From Cyanoderma ruficeps (taxonomy: Eukaryota; Chordata; Aves; Passeriformes; Timaliidae): a stretch of 64,000 bases of DNA. The notes beneath the pieces are model-generated. The model searched no databases and was not told the DNA's origin. It was given only the letters and a program-made list of their open reading frames with translations. Location of the stretch: contig VZDJ01000594.1 of assembly GCA_008694505.1 (NCBI GenBank), positions 11,678,026 to 11,742,025 of the forward strand, in the 5' to 3' direction. Each line of letters begins with the position of its first letter. Position 1 is the first letter of the stretch. Position numbers and translations under genes: made by a program. Of this stretch, positions 14,742 to 27,700 are shown one piece after another.

Positions 14742-15473
14742 ATGTAATGCTCTTCACTGTAACAAGGTTTTGGATTGCTAATGGCAGATTTAGGAAAAAA
14801 AAAACTTCTTAGTAAAATATACTCCTTCTCCTCTTAGCAGAAAACAAATTCAGATATTCCACATTATGCTCCTGTTTTTCCATCAGCTGTTCACAAAGAT
14901 ATTCTAGAAAAATTGCCAGAGTGAAGACCTTTTGATTTGTTGGATTTGTGTTTATTTTTTTCCCTAGTTCTTTATTCATCTTTATTTTCTGTCCATGATT
15001 CTGATTTCTAACTCCCAATCAGGGCAGAGACTTCTGGAAAGGAAATGTTCATGAGAGACAGGATAATACCCTTCCCATGCAAAATTTTGCTTACTTTTAT
15101 TTTTTTTTCCTACTTTTCTTCTATGTGGACTGTTAAAAATCCTTGAACAGCACAGAGTTCTTCTCTAACATTTCTACTGGTTATCAGTCAATACTGCCCT
15201 AGAGCTACCAATCCACCAGTCTTGTCCTCCTCTGTACTGCTCTTTCCACCCTTTTCTGAATTGGAAAGGAAACATTGGTGGATCAGATAACCTGGAGAAG
15301 GACAGATTCTATCCCATAAGGAGAGAAACAGACACATGATATCATAGGCAGTCATTAAGAGACATTGGAAAAGTATATTTGACCATGTCACATTGACAGT
15401 AGGGAACTCACTGGAGACAGACAAATATGAGACCCTGGTTATTCTGGTATGGATTCCTATTTTTCCATTAAAA

Positions 15474-15519
15474 TTGGGGGGGGTTGTTGGTTTTTTTTTG
15501 GTGGGTTATTTTTTTTTTA
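15474..15519. repeat. G/T-rich low-complexity tract
   Basis: Eight consecutive G, then T homopolymers broken by GG and GGG. Similar G/T or complementary A/C tracts recur at 38483-38608, 51042-51127 and 62751-62790. Confidence 0.75.
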
Positions 15520-18031
15520 TGTCTATGTCATAATTTTAAGTAGAAAGGGAAAAAAGATTTCCACTCTAAGATGACAGACTTTTCTAGCTTGAGAACTTTG
15601 TTTACCATTGTCTCCCTTTATGGACACCAAGGGAGAATGAGAGATTTTCCCTCATAGCTTCTGTTTGGAAAAGTTGGTCACTAAAAGACCTCCTACATTT
15701 ATTTAGAGCTTCAAACTTTTGCAGCTCATTAGATTTCTAGACAACCAGGAATTGTAAAATACCTCTACCTCTTTCTTTTTTTCTTTTTTTTTAGGATGCT
15801 GAAGAGCAAGGATAAATCACAAGAGAAGCACTATAGTAGAAAGGCATAAGGTGACTCCCAGGAATTTCTTCAAAGATTGGGGAAAAAAATGCTTGACTGT
15901 GAGATTCAGAGAACTCAATCTGCTCAATTAATGAGAAAAGAAGAGCAAAAGACAACTTGGTTGAAATATGTAAGTTCAAAGAGAGGAGGTATGGTGCATA
16001 AAGAACCCTTCAATCTTTTGGTGAAAGGTGTAACCAGAGTCTGGAAACTGAATCACATATGTTAGACTGAGAAATTTGCTACATGCATGCTTGACAAAGA
16101 GATTGACTGAGAAACTCTTGAGGAAAGTGTAGAGCCTTTATCACCTCTTCAAAGCCAGGATTTGATGCCTTTCCTCAACCAAATCTTACTTTATGCTCTG
16201 AAATTGTCTGTTATAAGGGTGAAATTTAATATCCTGCTATAGAAGAGCCCAGACATATACATCTCACTCCGTTCTAGCCTAGATAAATTGGGGACTCATT
16301 TCCAAGAGGAGTAAACTAAGCATTGGAAAATACAATTTCATCCTCCATTATCAATCCTGTAGATCAGGATAGGTGACAGTGTAAAGATCACTTCAAGCCC
16401 TTGGCATTACAAGAAAATGGCTGAAAACACAGCAATTCTACAAGTTTTTATCACTTTCCTTTTCTTGAACCCCCAGGATATAATCAACCAAGGTGTCATT
16501 TATTGATTATTTTAAAATTATTGATGGTGATAATGTTTTAAAACTATAGTACCCTCTCATGTTTTTAGAAATAAAGAAATAAAGCTACATTGAAATTAGA
16601 TGGTAAAATTTGCAAGCTATAAATATAAGGTACAACTGATTTCCAGAAAAGAAAAGAAATCACTAAGAAGCAATGTACTTATTTGCGTATATCATCTGGC
16701 TACCTACAGGATGGAGGGGAGCAACTGTTTGAAAACACACATTGAAAAAAATTATAGGACATTCAGTTCATGAAGAGATGAGAATAATTTGTGCAGCTGA
16801 AAATGGGGTGGGAATATAGCTAGAGAGAATGGAGACACAAATTGGAGAAATCTGTTACTAAGAAATAAGTTGAGAATTTCCAGGCTTCTTTTTTTTTTTC
16901 CCACAGAATACAGAGATGAAGAAGGATCTAAATTATTTAGACTGCCTCCAGGCTATGTTTGGGGACCACTATTTTAGAAAGCTTGGGTTTGTGCTCTGGG
17001 ATTTTATTGAAAGGACAAAATAAAACCCAGCTCTCTAGATGGTAGCTTATTAGCTGCAGTCCAGGGTCTGGGTCTGATGATTTATTAGGGAGCAGTATGA
17101 AAATGCTGCAGACCTGCCATGGGTTTACAATGCAATGTGGAGTCAGAGAAGCTACCTACTGCACCCACATCCCTCCCTCTGGATTCTATCTACCTGAAAA
17201 CTGATATAAAGCTTTGTGGTAAAAAAATGCTGGGGCTGCAGGGAAAGTGACATGGAGGAGGGCAGCATTCCAGAGGGCCAAATTAATTTCCCTAGGGAGT
17301 CCCTGCTTGTAAAATCCCATAAACAAAAATGTCACTTTTCATTGCTAAACCTCTTTGATTGCTAACAGCAAACACATGCCTTATTTTGGCATAAAGCTCT
17401 GCACCATCAAATTAAATAATGTTGAGTCGTTGTTTTGTTTTTGGTTTGCTTTCTTTTTTTTTTTTCCCTAACAATCTGTCTCACACATTCCTTGGCTGCC
17501 TTTAAAAGTCACTTGTAAAGTTTCACACTTGCATGCTGCGAACAGCGAACAGGAGCTGGAAAGCTCCGTGTCTCCGAGGATCAATAAGCTTTGAGTCGTT
17601 GTGGTTCAAATGGAACAAAACAAGTCCAGCAAGTGACAACTGCCATCTCATGGTGACTGCAGGGAATGAAAGGGAAGGTCTCCAGATGATCCCTGATGGC
17701 TGAGTGGGAGCATCACCTGAAAGCCTGATAAAATTACACAATGCTTGAACTAGAAGATACCGGGGATTCTGTAAAAGAAATTACAGGTGAAATGCCATGA
17801 GGTCACTACTGCTGTAACAACAAAACAGCTCTAATATCAGAGTGTTCCTAAGTGTCAGCACCCGGCTATCTCTAAAGGTACGTAATAATGCCAGCTGAAA
17901 AAGTGGATTGGGGTTGGGTTGACAAAGCCCAGACCTGTACTGAAAACCAGACTTATAAAGGAAAAAGAACAAAATAGGTGCCCTGCCAAGGTAAGCTCCT
18001 ACAGCTGAAAACTGATGGGCTAAAATAATTT

Positions 18032-18049
18032 AAAAAAAAAAAAAAAAAA
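18032..18049. repeat. Poly-A run of 18
   Basis: Eighteen consecutive A. The upstream sequence was inspected for a retrocopy or SINE body and none was recognised, so this is best treated as a plain homopolymer. Confidence 0.85.
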
Positions 18050-21000
18050 GGTGTTAGTGGGCAAGGTGCTGTTGGGAGCCAACAGTTTCCAGGAAGAGAA
18101 CAGGATTTGAAGAATTTCCTCAAACTAAAAGAAAAATGTAAAAAAATCCTAATAATTTCAGAAGGCCACTCAGACACTCAGAATGAGATGTTTACACTTA
18201 GGACAACTTTAATCTCCATATTCGTCTGTGGATGTTATGAGAAATATATTCCTGATACCTTCAGGCACAAATTATCTCAGTATGCTATAGTCCAAGAAAA
18301 AGTAAAATGTTCTGTACTTCACTAGGTTCCCTGTGGAAAGGGAATCAACCTGGAAACACAGTGATTTCATTTGGAACTTCCATTTTTAATGTGCATTAGG
18401 AACAATTCTTAAGTGATCAGAACTAAGATGTAGCTTTAGCTCAACATGGGAAACGCAGCACCTCTCAGTCAGCCCAAACTGTGTCTCTTTGCTCGTTTGC
18501 CTTGAGGAGCAGTGGGTGGGTCAGCCTGTTCTCTGTGGCCTCTATCCAAGCACTCAGTGCCACTGAGTTCAGTTCAAACTCAGCAACATCCCCTCTACCA
18601 CATTAACCGCACGGTGATCCAACTGCCAGTGGTGTCTGCCACACAATCCCATTCATATTGTAAATCTCATTGCCTGATACAGTCTGCAGTGTCCAAAAAG
18701 ATATATATACAGTTCACTTCAGGTTTTTTTAGTAAGCTTTCTTGTACCTTCTCAATTTAAAGGGACAAAAGAAAAGTGATAATAGAAGTTGAACTGAAGT
18801 AGATGTTGGCATTATTATGCAGACACAAATTACATTGAATGTTCATTCCAATATCTAGCACTGATTAGTCCCACCACCTTATCTAGAAATAATTAGTGAG
18901 CATCCTCCTGAGAATAGCAACCCTAACGCTTCTCTTTGCTACATTAAAATTACTCAGGCTTTACGCCAGTGTAACTACACAAAGGATTACCATCATTGGC
19001 TACAGTTTTAAAACTACTCTAGCCTGCAGAGTGAGCACAGTTTTTCAATGCAAGATATCCGGAACTGATTTCCTTGGGAATTACAGAGCATAAAAACTGA
19101 AGACAGATACACACTTAGCAGTAAGCCCAAGATTACATGTTTGTACTGACAACAGAGAAGTAATAAAAAGAAGCAAATACTTAGCTTAAACTTTGAGCAT
19201 ATGGAACAAGCATGCCTGTGGAGAGGGAACTCAATTATTTAGTGAAATGGCGTTTTCAAAGTAGAAAGCATTTCCTTTTCATGCCCTGATGTTTTTCCCC
19301 TGCTACTTGTTTCTTTGGTTCATTTTCAGCCCCCACCTGCTCCTGGAGCTGCAGACAGACCTAGTCATCAAAGGCTTCAGGATCAGCCTAGCAAGCCAAG
19401 AAGCCTTGGTCCTTTCCCTGCTGCAGCTTGCTGCCTCGGCAGGCGACTGGTCTTTCCTAGTGCTGAACACGAGGAGCTGATTTTGCCAGCCTTATTCAGC
19501 TTTGCCTTAGAAAAGTGCACTTACCAAGAAAATACACTCAAATACGTGAAAAACCAGCAAAACAACCCAATCTTAAAGGGAGACCTATGAATATTCTGCC
19601 ACCTCTGATCTTTGAGGCACTTATATATTTTAAATGTCTCTGATGATTTCTGTGCCTGTTCCTAGCATTGCCAGGACCTGTCAGAGTGTTTAAGAGGAAG
19701 AACCATGGAGTTAAACCTATATCTAAAACATAAGTTGTTTTAGAAAACAAAAAAAAATAATAAAACAAAAATCTTCACTTTTATTCAGCTAGCTGGCCTT
19801 TGGGAACCAACACAGTTCTTAAGTAACCAGTTCTCTGTTAGGTGTGGAAGAGAGAGGAGATGGTGGTGATGCCTCTCCAGCCATTATCTTGGGGCTACAT
19901 CTGCAGAGTGCAGCAGGGGAGCCCTACACTCTAACTTGTCCCTTCCCTGCGAGGGTTTGAACCCCTCTCCCTGAATGCATGCTCTAACTACTAGCCTAAA
20001 ACGTATTTCAGTTGAGAGTTTTCTTGCCCACACATATCAAAGTAATCTTGATCTGCTTGAAAATATGAAAATGCTAATGAATAGAAGAAGGTGGGTTTCT
20101 TTTTACATTAAACTGAAAATAAAACAATATCTCACCTTTGAATTCCACTTGATGATTCTAGAAAGGTTGGAACCGGCAATTTACTAGTCTCAACATTGAT
20201 CTCTGAAATCTGGAAAAACTATTTCTGGATTTCTATTCAAGCAGTGTGACAAGCTTGTCTCGATTATACTCATTCACATTTGCATTTGAACATACAAAAT
20301 TAATACTATATCCTTCCACAGCACATATCACAAATCCACAAATTTCTACTTTCTCTACCAAGTCATTACCTGTCTCAGAGCATCCTTCTTCAGGGCATGT
20401 CAAGACCTGACCTCACTTCATTTTTCAGTAGGAGGTGGTTTGCAGACACTCATCAAGTCCATTTGCTGTATCTGGGTCCAAACCTCCCAAATTATTAACC
20501 ATTCTTACGTAACCTTATTTCTAAACTCTGTCTTATCTTTCATTACAGCAAGGATATAAATTTAGCAAATGTAAAATAGCTAGATTGCCTCAGTCTTAGC
20601 AAAGGAAATGTAACAGATCTGGTCAGGTTACGAGAACATGCCTGGTCTCTTCCCTTCCTAATTTTCCCCTCCTGTACAAACTGCTAAGCACAATCTCAAA
20701 GGACAAGGTAGCAGGAGAGGTCAAGTAACTTTGCTTAATCAGAAAGTAAGAAACAAAGGCATAGAAAAAAGTGCATGGAATGGGCTCTTTTTGGCCGATC
20801 TTCTGTAGCTGGATAAACACCAGGGAACAAAACATAACCCTCCCCATGGTGGAGAGGGAGATGGCAAACATAGGCACCCTGCCATTTCTGAGATATACAC
20901 TTTAGACCAAGACATCTTTTTGAACTATGAGGGAGCAAACTACAGTTTGTTCAACATTGTCAGTAAATGATTATCAGTAAATCTAGGTCTAATTCATGGA

Positions 21001-24000
21001 AATAGAGCCAGATGGGAGCTTTTTGAAGACATGTGTTGCATTATCAGTTCTATTTGTAGAACTGGGTAATTTAGGCAGATTTCTGAATCCAGACTTAGTG
21101 ATTTCCTTCCTTCACCCATTATTCATACAATATTTCTTGACATTTCAAAATGAATAGGAAAAACCTTCTGTCTCAATTTTGTTTTCAAAAAGAGTCAAAA
21201 AAAACCCATAAAGTGGTAGAAACAGGATGTTTTAGAGACACTGAAACAAACATTTTGTGTGTTTGTTGAAAACTGAACATTTTAAAAATCTTTAGTCATG
21301 ACAGGAAAATTATTTGAGTACTCAGAGATTTTGAGATGGGAAGGCATTTCCTCTCCTAGTTCCAGTGAGTCAACTGTTCAGAATGCAACAGCTCTTTTAT
21401 AACTTTCCATTGCACTCCTCCCACACCCAAACTCAAATACATAGAACCAGCTTCAAATCTTTTCTAAACATCCATTTTTACTATGTATCTAATGTAAAAA
21501 GTACCTGTGAAGACAGTGTATTGTCTTTAGTTATCAAGCCAAAGGAAGAACATCACAAAATCCATTTGCTGGTTCCTCCCATTGTCATCATACACCCAGT
21601 TTAATTCCCAGCACAGTTTGCAGCCACACAAGCTCTAGAAACATTGACAATCTAGACCTTTTCTTCTTTCCAGTTCCGTACACTTTTGATCCCCTTTCAC
21701 TCTCTATCAGCTCACCAACAAGGGAAGGAAAGGCACAAAATATCCCCAAGAACGTAAACAAAAAAGTGAAAACACAGGACCTCATCCCAGCAGACACTAG
21801 AACATGAGATTTACTGCTGAACCAACAGAAGTTTTCAGTCCTAAAAGCTCCAGTTAAACTCAAGAGAGAAATTTTTAAGTGGCCTTTCTCCCCTTCAGCT
21901 TTAATTTCTCAGCAAACTTCACCTGCACTTTGAGAACTAAACCAGAGCAGTTAGCTTTTAGCCCTATCTTTTATAGCTAATTGCCCTTAAGGCAACTGCA
22001 TGGATTCCCAGGTGTCAGCTTTCTGTGGTGTTTACCCAAGCCCCAGAAGAGAGCCAGCAAAGACACTAAAATAGAAAAGTTCCTCAGCAGACATACAGAG
22101 AAAAAGGGAGCTTAAAAAGGCAACAAGGCATGATCATTAATTTTCTATGTATATCACATTTACTCACTGAATTATACAATGTGATAGCATTACAAGCAGA
22201 AAAAGCTTCTTAAATGCAAGGATTAAAAAAACCCTCTCCAATTTCTTCAACCCTACAATGACCCCTAATTGGCACTTGAAATCCTTTAGCCACCAATTTA
22301 ATTATATTTCTAATGCCCTTGAGAGTGTTTTCTTTTATTTATTTATTTTAACTGGCTTTTTTTTCTCTCTTGACATTAATCTAAGAAGATTTTGTGGGGG
22401 ACTTTGTCTGAAACAGAAGTCACCACACTTAATAGGAAATAATTTTCTTCTGCCTAGAAGGTGAAAATTTCCCTTCAAATCATTGTAGGTGAACTCACCT
22501 CCATATGCTAGCAGGAGATGGCCACAGATGTGCTCTTCTACTGACATTTCCATCTGTTGGTTTGGTTTTTAGGTCCCTCCAGTGGTGTCTCAGTGGAGGG
22601 TGGTGTTGGGGACTCCATGACTTCCCAAAAGAGGAGTAGCTGAACTTGCTGAACCCACACTCTGCTGCTGCTGTCACTCAATAACTCCCTGTGTATGCAA
22701 GAACATGTTCCTGTCAAGATTTCACCAAGAACAAAAGTCATATTTCCCAGCCTGAGGAACTTCAGAATTCTGCAGGACTACAGAAGCTGACTGAAACAGC
22801 ATTTGTTTTCAGAAGCTAAGCTGATTGGAAGTCCAGCAAGAGATGACTTGTAAACCCCTGTTATAATAGAAATAGTCAAAGGTGTTAGACTTGTAAGCAC
22901 CAAAAAATTTGGGACTTACTACCATCATCCCAACAACTGCCTTGAAGTTTTCCTCACTGATCGTGGTTACCAGGGCACACCTCCCTCATTCTGCTATCAG
23001 TTTCACAATCAGACTTTTCATCTTAATAAATCTGGATGGTATCTGACCTACAGTAAGTTGTCTTTCTAGAGGCAATTGTGATTGTCAATAGCTTCCATGG
23101 CTATATGCAGGGCAAACAATGTTTTATATAGGATGTGAAGACTTCTATTTCCAAGGAGGAAAACATAAGGAACAGAAATGTAACAAATGTAAGAAAAAGT
23201 GTAACAAAAGCTGAGCATTTGTGACACTGTAGGTCTTTTTGTGTGCTCAGTAACTTGCTTGAGATTAATTAGCAATCTCTGAGTGGCCCTGCTAAGGAGG
23301 TGGCAAACTAGAATGCATTGTTTTGCTTTGGTGCCCATATTTCACAGTGCACTGTTAATGCCTTTTTATTTGTTTTGTTGCTTTTTTTTTTTTCTCCCTT
23401 GTTTTGTTTTATAAGTGTTCAGAGTACTGCACAGCATTATGGTACACTATCATTTTTCACGCCATTAAATGTTAACTTCATTTTCTTGTGTGAATTATGC
23501 TTTGCTCTTTTAGTTTTGTAATGAAAAGTAAGTACAGGTTATGCAAGCAATAACCCCTGTGTAAGCAGCAGCTATCTTTTTAAACGGTTTATTATGCCAC
23601 AGTCTGGTACTCCATTAAATATAGATTACAGACTGTTGAATAAATGAATATCAACTAAGCAGCCCCATCCTTCTGTACATATCAATGCAAATAATGAATC
23701 ATGGCACCTCATGAAAATGTATAACCCAGAAGAGTGGGTCAAGAAGTAATTACACATTTGTCTTATCTCATGCTTCTTGCTCTCAAACCAGGAAAATACA
23801 TTTGTGATGGTTAGGGGACACTAAGAAAGCTCTTGCAACCTGTTTTTCCTGGAAGGTGAAAAAGTATTTTTTCCTCATAGTTTTTTGTAGATGTGCTTAG
23901 ATTTCCAAGTATGTTTCTTATACTATCGTTTGAAAAAGATGCTTTCATAGTTAAGAACCTACGTTGAAAAATGTGGGTTCATATTCATATCTCCTCTCTT

Positions 24001-24601
24001 CCTCAGACCTCCTGTGTTACAAATAAGAGTAACTGAATGGCTCAGTTCGGGAAATGTAGGTAATTATCAAAATAAATGGGCCAGTATATGCATTTGAGGT
24101 TATATTATACATTGTGTACAAAATATAATTATTTACATACTTAGAAAATGGACATCAAATGAGGACAGAAAACATGATTATGATACTCTTTAGAAACAGG
24201 AATTCTTAAAAATTATATTGATTAGTAATAACTGAAACTAAAATTTAGAGACTGAAATTCAAATTATATTGCTTAAAGTAGACTAACCTGTTGCATATGG
24301 AACAGATTAAGAGTGGAATGAACTAATCATTAGGTTATTAAAATAATACCACTAACGTGAGTTGTATAACATAAAGTTATCTTTAGCAGCTCAGGAGGAA
24401 TTATCTGCTGATCCCAGCTTGAATAAATGGACTCTGAGAAGAGACTATATCAGTGGAGGAAAAAAATAAACCAAAAGATTAACTTGCTTAAATACCTCGT
24501 GTTCATGTTTTCCAAGGCAAGTTTTTGGCTGCTGACAACCATCAAAATTCCTCTGACTTTAGTGTGGATGTACTTATTCGCTCTGCTTATGAAAAAATAC
24601 T

Positions 24602-24780
24602 TAGAATCATAGAATCTCCTCAGCTGGCAAGGACCCACAAGGATCATTGAAGAAGAATTTCCCTAATATCCAGCCCAAACTTCCTCTAACACAGTTTCAG
24701 GCTGTTCCCTTGTGTCCTATAGGTGATCATCGGAGAGCAGAAATCAGTGCCTGGCACTCCACTTCTCCTCATGAAGAAGG
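24602..24780 (-). mobile_element. CR1 LINE, 5'-truncated 3' end
   Basis: On the plus strand the segment opens with AGAATCATAGAATC, the reverse complement of the short ATTCTATGATTCT-type repeat that ends CR1 elements. It continues through the typical CR1 3'-terminal block (CAGCTGGCAAGGACCCACAAGG, then a CAGCCCAAACTTCC-like block, then a CACTTCTCCTCATG-like block). Only about 180 bp of the untranslated 3' end is present, as expected from 5' truncation during target-primed reverse transcription. No open reading frame remains. CR1 is the dominant LINE of birds and other reptiles, so this supports a sauropsid source. Recognition is from memory of the family, not an alignment. Confidence 0.85.
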
Positions 24781-27700
24781 TACTAATAATAATTAGATCT
24801 GCTTGCTAAATGAGTTTCATATTAAAAATCTAGTAGTAGCCATATTTTTCTAGGAATTTCTCATGTTTCTGCCAGAAACCTGGAGGAAAATAAGTTCAGC
24901 TTTCTGGTATGGGAACTGAAATAAACTTGATTTTTTTGAGGGGGGTTGCAAGTACTTAGTTAATATTTCATTAAAGACGCCAAATTGTGTTTTTGTTTAA
25001 AAATATACTATTCATGCAAATAACCTATATAATTACTGCATATGAGTTTCCTACCCTCCTCCTCCCAGCCTGCTAAGGCAGTAAATGCCAGAACCATGGA
25101 AGCCATCAAAAGGTAACATCTGTGCAGTTCAGGTCACAGGGTGACCCAGTTAATGTAGCACTGAGCACTTTTCAGGTGCCAATATCCTCTTGAGTACCAC
25201 AATGGAGATAGGGAGAAAGGCAGAAAAATGCTTATTGTTAAATGAGATTTTTATGTTCCCATGAAGCACTTGGACCCTGTCTTGGTGATTAGTGGGAAAA
25301 AAGTCCATTTTTTTTTTCTGCCTGTGTCAAATCAGTGTCCCAAAAATTGCTCAAAATCAAACACAAAAGCAAAGAATAAAAGAGCAAACTGGGAGAAAAT
25401 AAAACATTGGAACAATTCTATTGCCTGCCTATCAACTATTCCTTGTTACACAAGATATATACTATATTAGATATAGTATTTTATGGAGTCACAAATATGG
25501 ACTGGTAAAAAACATGAGTTCTATGACAATTTATGGCTCCAAAAATGAACCAGTGTCCTTATTCATTAAAAGAACATGAAGAAAGCTAACTTAAATGTTC
25601 TCAAGATGAGCACCTTTTACCCAGTGTGGGTTTTTTGTAGAACTCTTTCTTTCTCCTGAGACCAGAAAACTCAATTAAAGTTTGAGGAAAATGCCAGTAT
25701 TCCTTGTGAAAGGCAGAGAAATTAAAGCACAGAGAAGGAAAAAACAAGGTCACGCAGTGGTCCAATTCCATAATTTGTTTTTTCACTCTACATCCTTGCC
25801 ATGTGTGAGCACAGACCAGTGTTGAAAACATTGAGCATTGTCCTTGGCCAGGTGCAACCAAGAAGCACAAACAAATATCCACATGCTTCATATCCTGTCC
25901 TGCTTATATTGTTTCCAGGTGATTTTGTTCTGACTATGTGTATCTCCAACACCATATGCTGGTAAATACTAGTATTCCCATTTTATAGAAATAAAAAATG
26001 GGGTCAGTGTAAAGATAAACTGTTAAAGTAGGATAATAGAATGGATCTGTAGACCAGAATGAAAAAGTAGCAATTTAACATTCACTCTTTCTTCATCTTT
26101 GCAGTAAGCACATGTATATTGTACATATATTGAGAAACCCATACATAGTTACATTGCACATGTGAAAATACATACCTGCTTATCTCTTAAGAAGTTAATA
26201 ACTCCTTTCTGTTCTTCATAAACACTACTACAAGCTTGTCATTTTTCGATGATTTAAGGTGCTGTTTCTATTAAATGCTTGCAATTTCACTTTCTTGGAC
26301 ACTCAGTGGTGTGGTGTGTGCAACTGCAGGTAGGGCATGTTCCTCGTAAAGAAATAATACTGAATTCAAAGTGCAGGACAATGGCAGGAGAAAGGTGGTG
26401 ATTTATGATAGCTGATGCTACATTATTTCTTTGCAGCTTCTCAGGTCAGTATTGTAAAATAGAGCCTAGCACAAGGTTCTGGCCAAGATGGGGTCTTCCT
26501 TCCTAGAGATTTATGGCCAGTGAGATTGTATCTATATATTATGACTCATTTTGTTGTATATCCAGATATGATAAAAGTAAGACATAAACCTGAGATTAAA
26601 AACAAAAGCAAATATCCTATCTAATACACCAGTCTTTTGTTTTATTAGCTGAAAGGCAGGGGTGTTTCTGGGAGCATTTAAAATTCCAGAGGGCAATAAT
26701 TATAAAATGCAGTGAGCAGCAAGTCTTCTAAGGGTAAAGAAGAAATGTGAAAAGTAATGGCTAAATCAATAACACCTCAGTCCTGGAGTATGGTTAGTAT
26801 GTCTTATGTGAAATATCAATAATTTTTTATAGCATGCAAAGATGTCTTCAGCATTCAAAAGATATGCAGAAGACCCATATAATGAATGATGTTCTTAGGT
26901 TTATAGAGGCAGTTCAGTCCCATGCTTAAACTAGGCTATCGAAAATGTCTGCAACAAGCACCAACGTCCTGCTACAGCCCACTTTCCAGGTCTGCCTGTA
27001 CTTGGGGTACTTGTACCTAATCCAGATGCCAGGTTTAGACCCAGGGTTCCCCTTTACCCCCCATCCTGTTCTATCCACTCAAGAACACACAAAGATCTTA
27101 TAGTAAGATCTAAATCTTAAGATTTGAGTTGAATTAAGAAGAGTGTCAATGGTTTTCCAACGCTTAAGTCTGCAACCAATGTCCAAGCACAGATTTCAAT
27201 AGGCCAAAACAGTCAGTCTGGCATCCGTTTGTGACAAGACCTATTTCTGTTTCCCTAGGCTCATTGTCACAGTCAACCTGTCCAAGGCTGATCAGGGTTT
27301 GAGCAGGTAGATACTGTGCAACGTATCTGCTCCAAAGCATCCCCTCATAAAAACAATAAATGGTGGTCACTAGAGTCTAATTAATCTGTCCCCATTGCCT
27401 TTGGAAATCAGTGCAAGGGAAGTGCCTAAATACCATTGTAAATCTGAGCCAAAGCTGCTTTGGGTTCATTCAGATATTACCTAATGTCTCTCTGAAGACA
27501 AACCACTTCAGTACTTACAAATTAGGCTGATCATAATGCATGCAACATAATGAGCATTTCCCATTTAATTTTCAGTTCCATATTCCAGAATATATTTCAG
27601 ATGTTCCATATTTACATGGCTGCAGTGCCCAAAGGCACAAATCATCCTTTAAGCTCTATTGTGCTAAGAGTTATTCAAACACTCAGAGGGCCTTTTCCCA

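Larger units (their letters stand above)
13221..24601. other. Non-coding interval, no gene seen
   Basis: About 11 kb with no recognisable gene. Contents: adjacent A and T homopolymers at 13690-13733, an imperfect CA/TA tract at 14699-14741, a G/T-rich tract at 15474-15519, polypyrimidine tracts ending in AG near 15795 and 16906 (splice-acceptor-like, unsupported), and an A run at 18032-18049. The rest is unique-looking AT-rich DNA. Confidence 0.6.

Noticed and set aside
18032..18049. Poly-A run as the tail of a processed pseudogene
   Set aside because: No gene-like or SINE-like body precedes it and no flanking duplication was seen.
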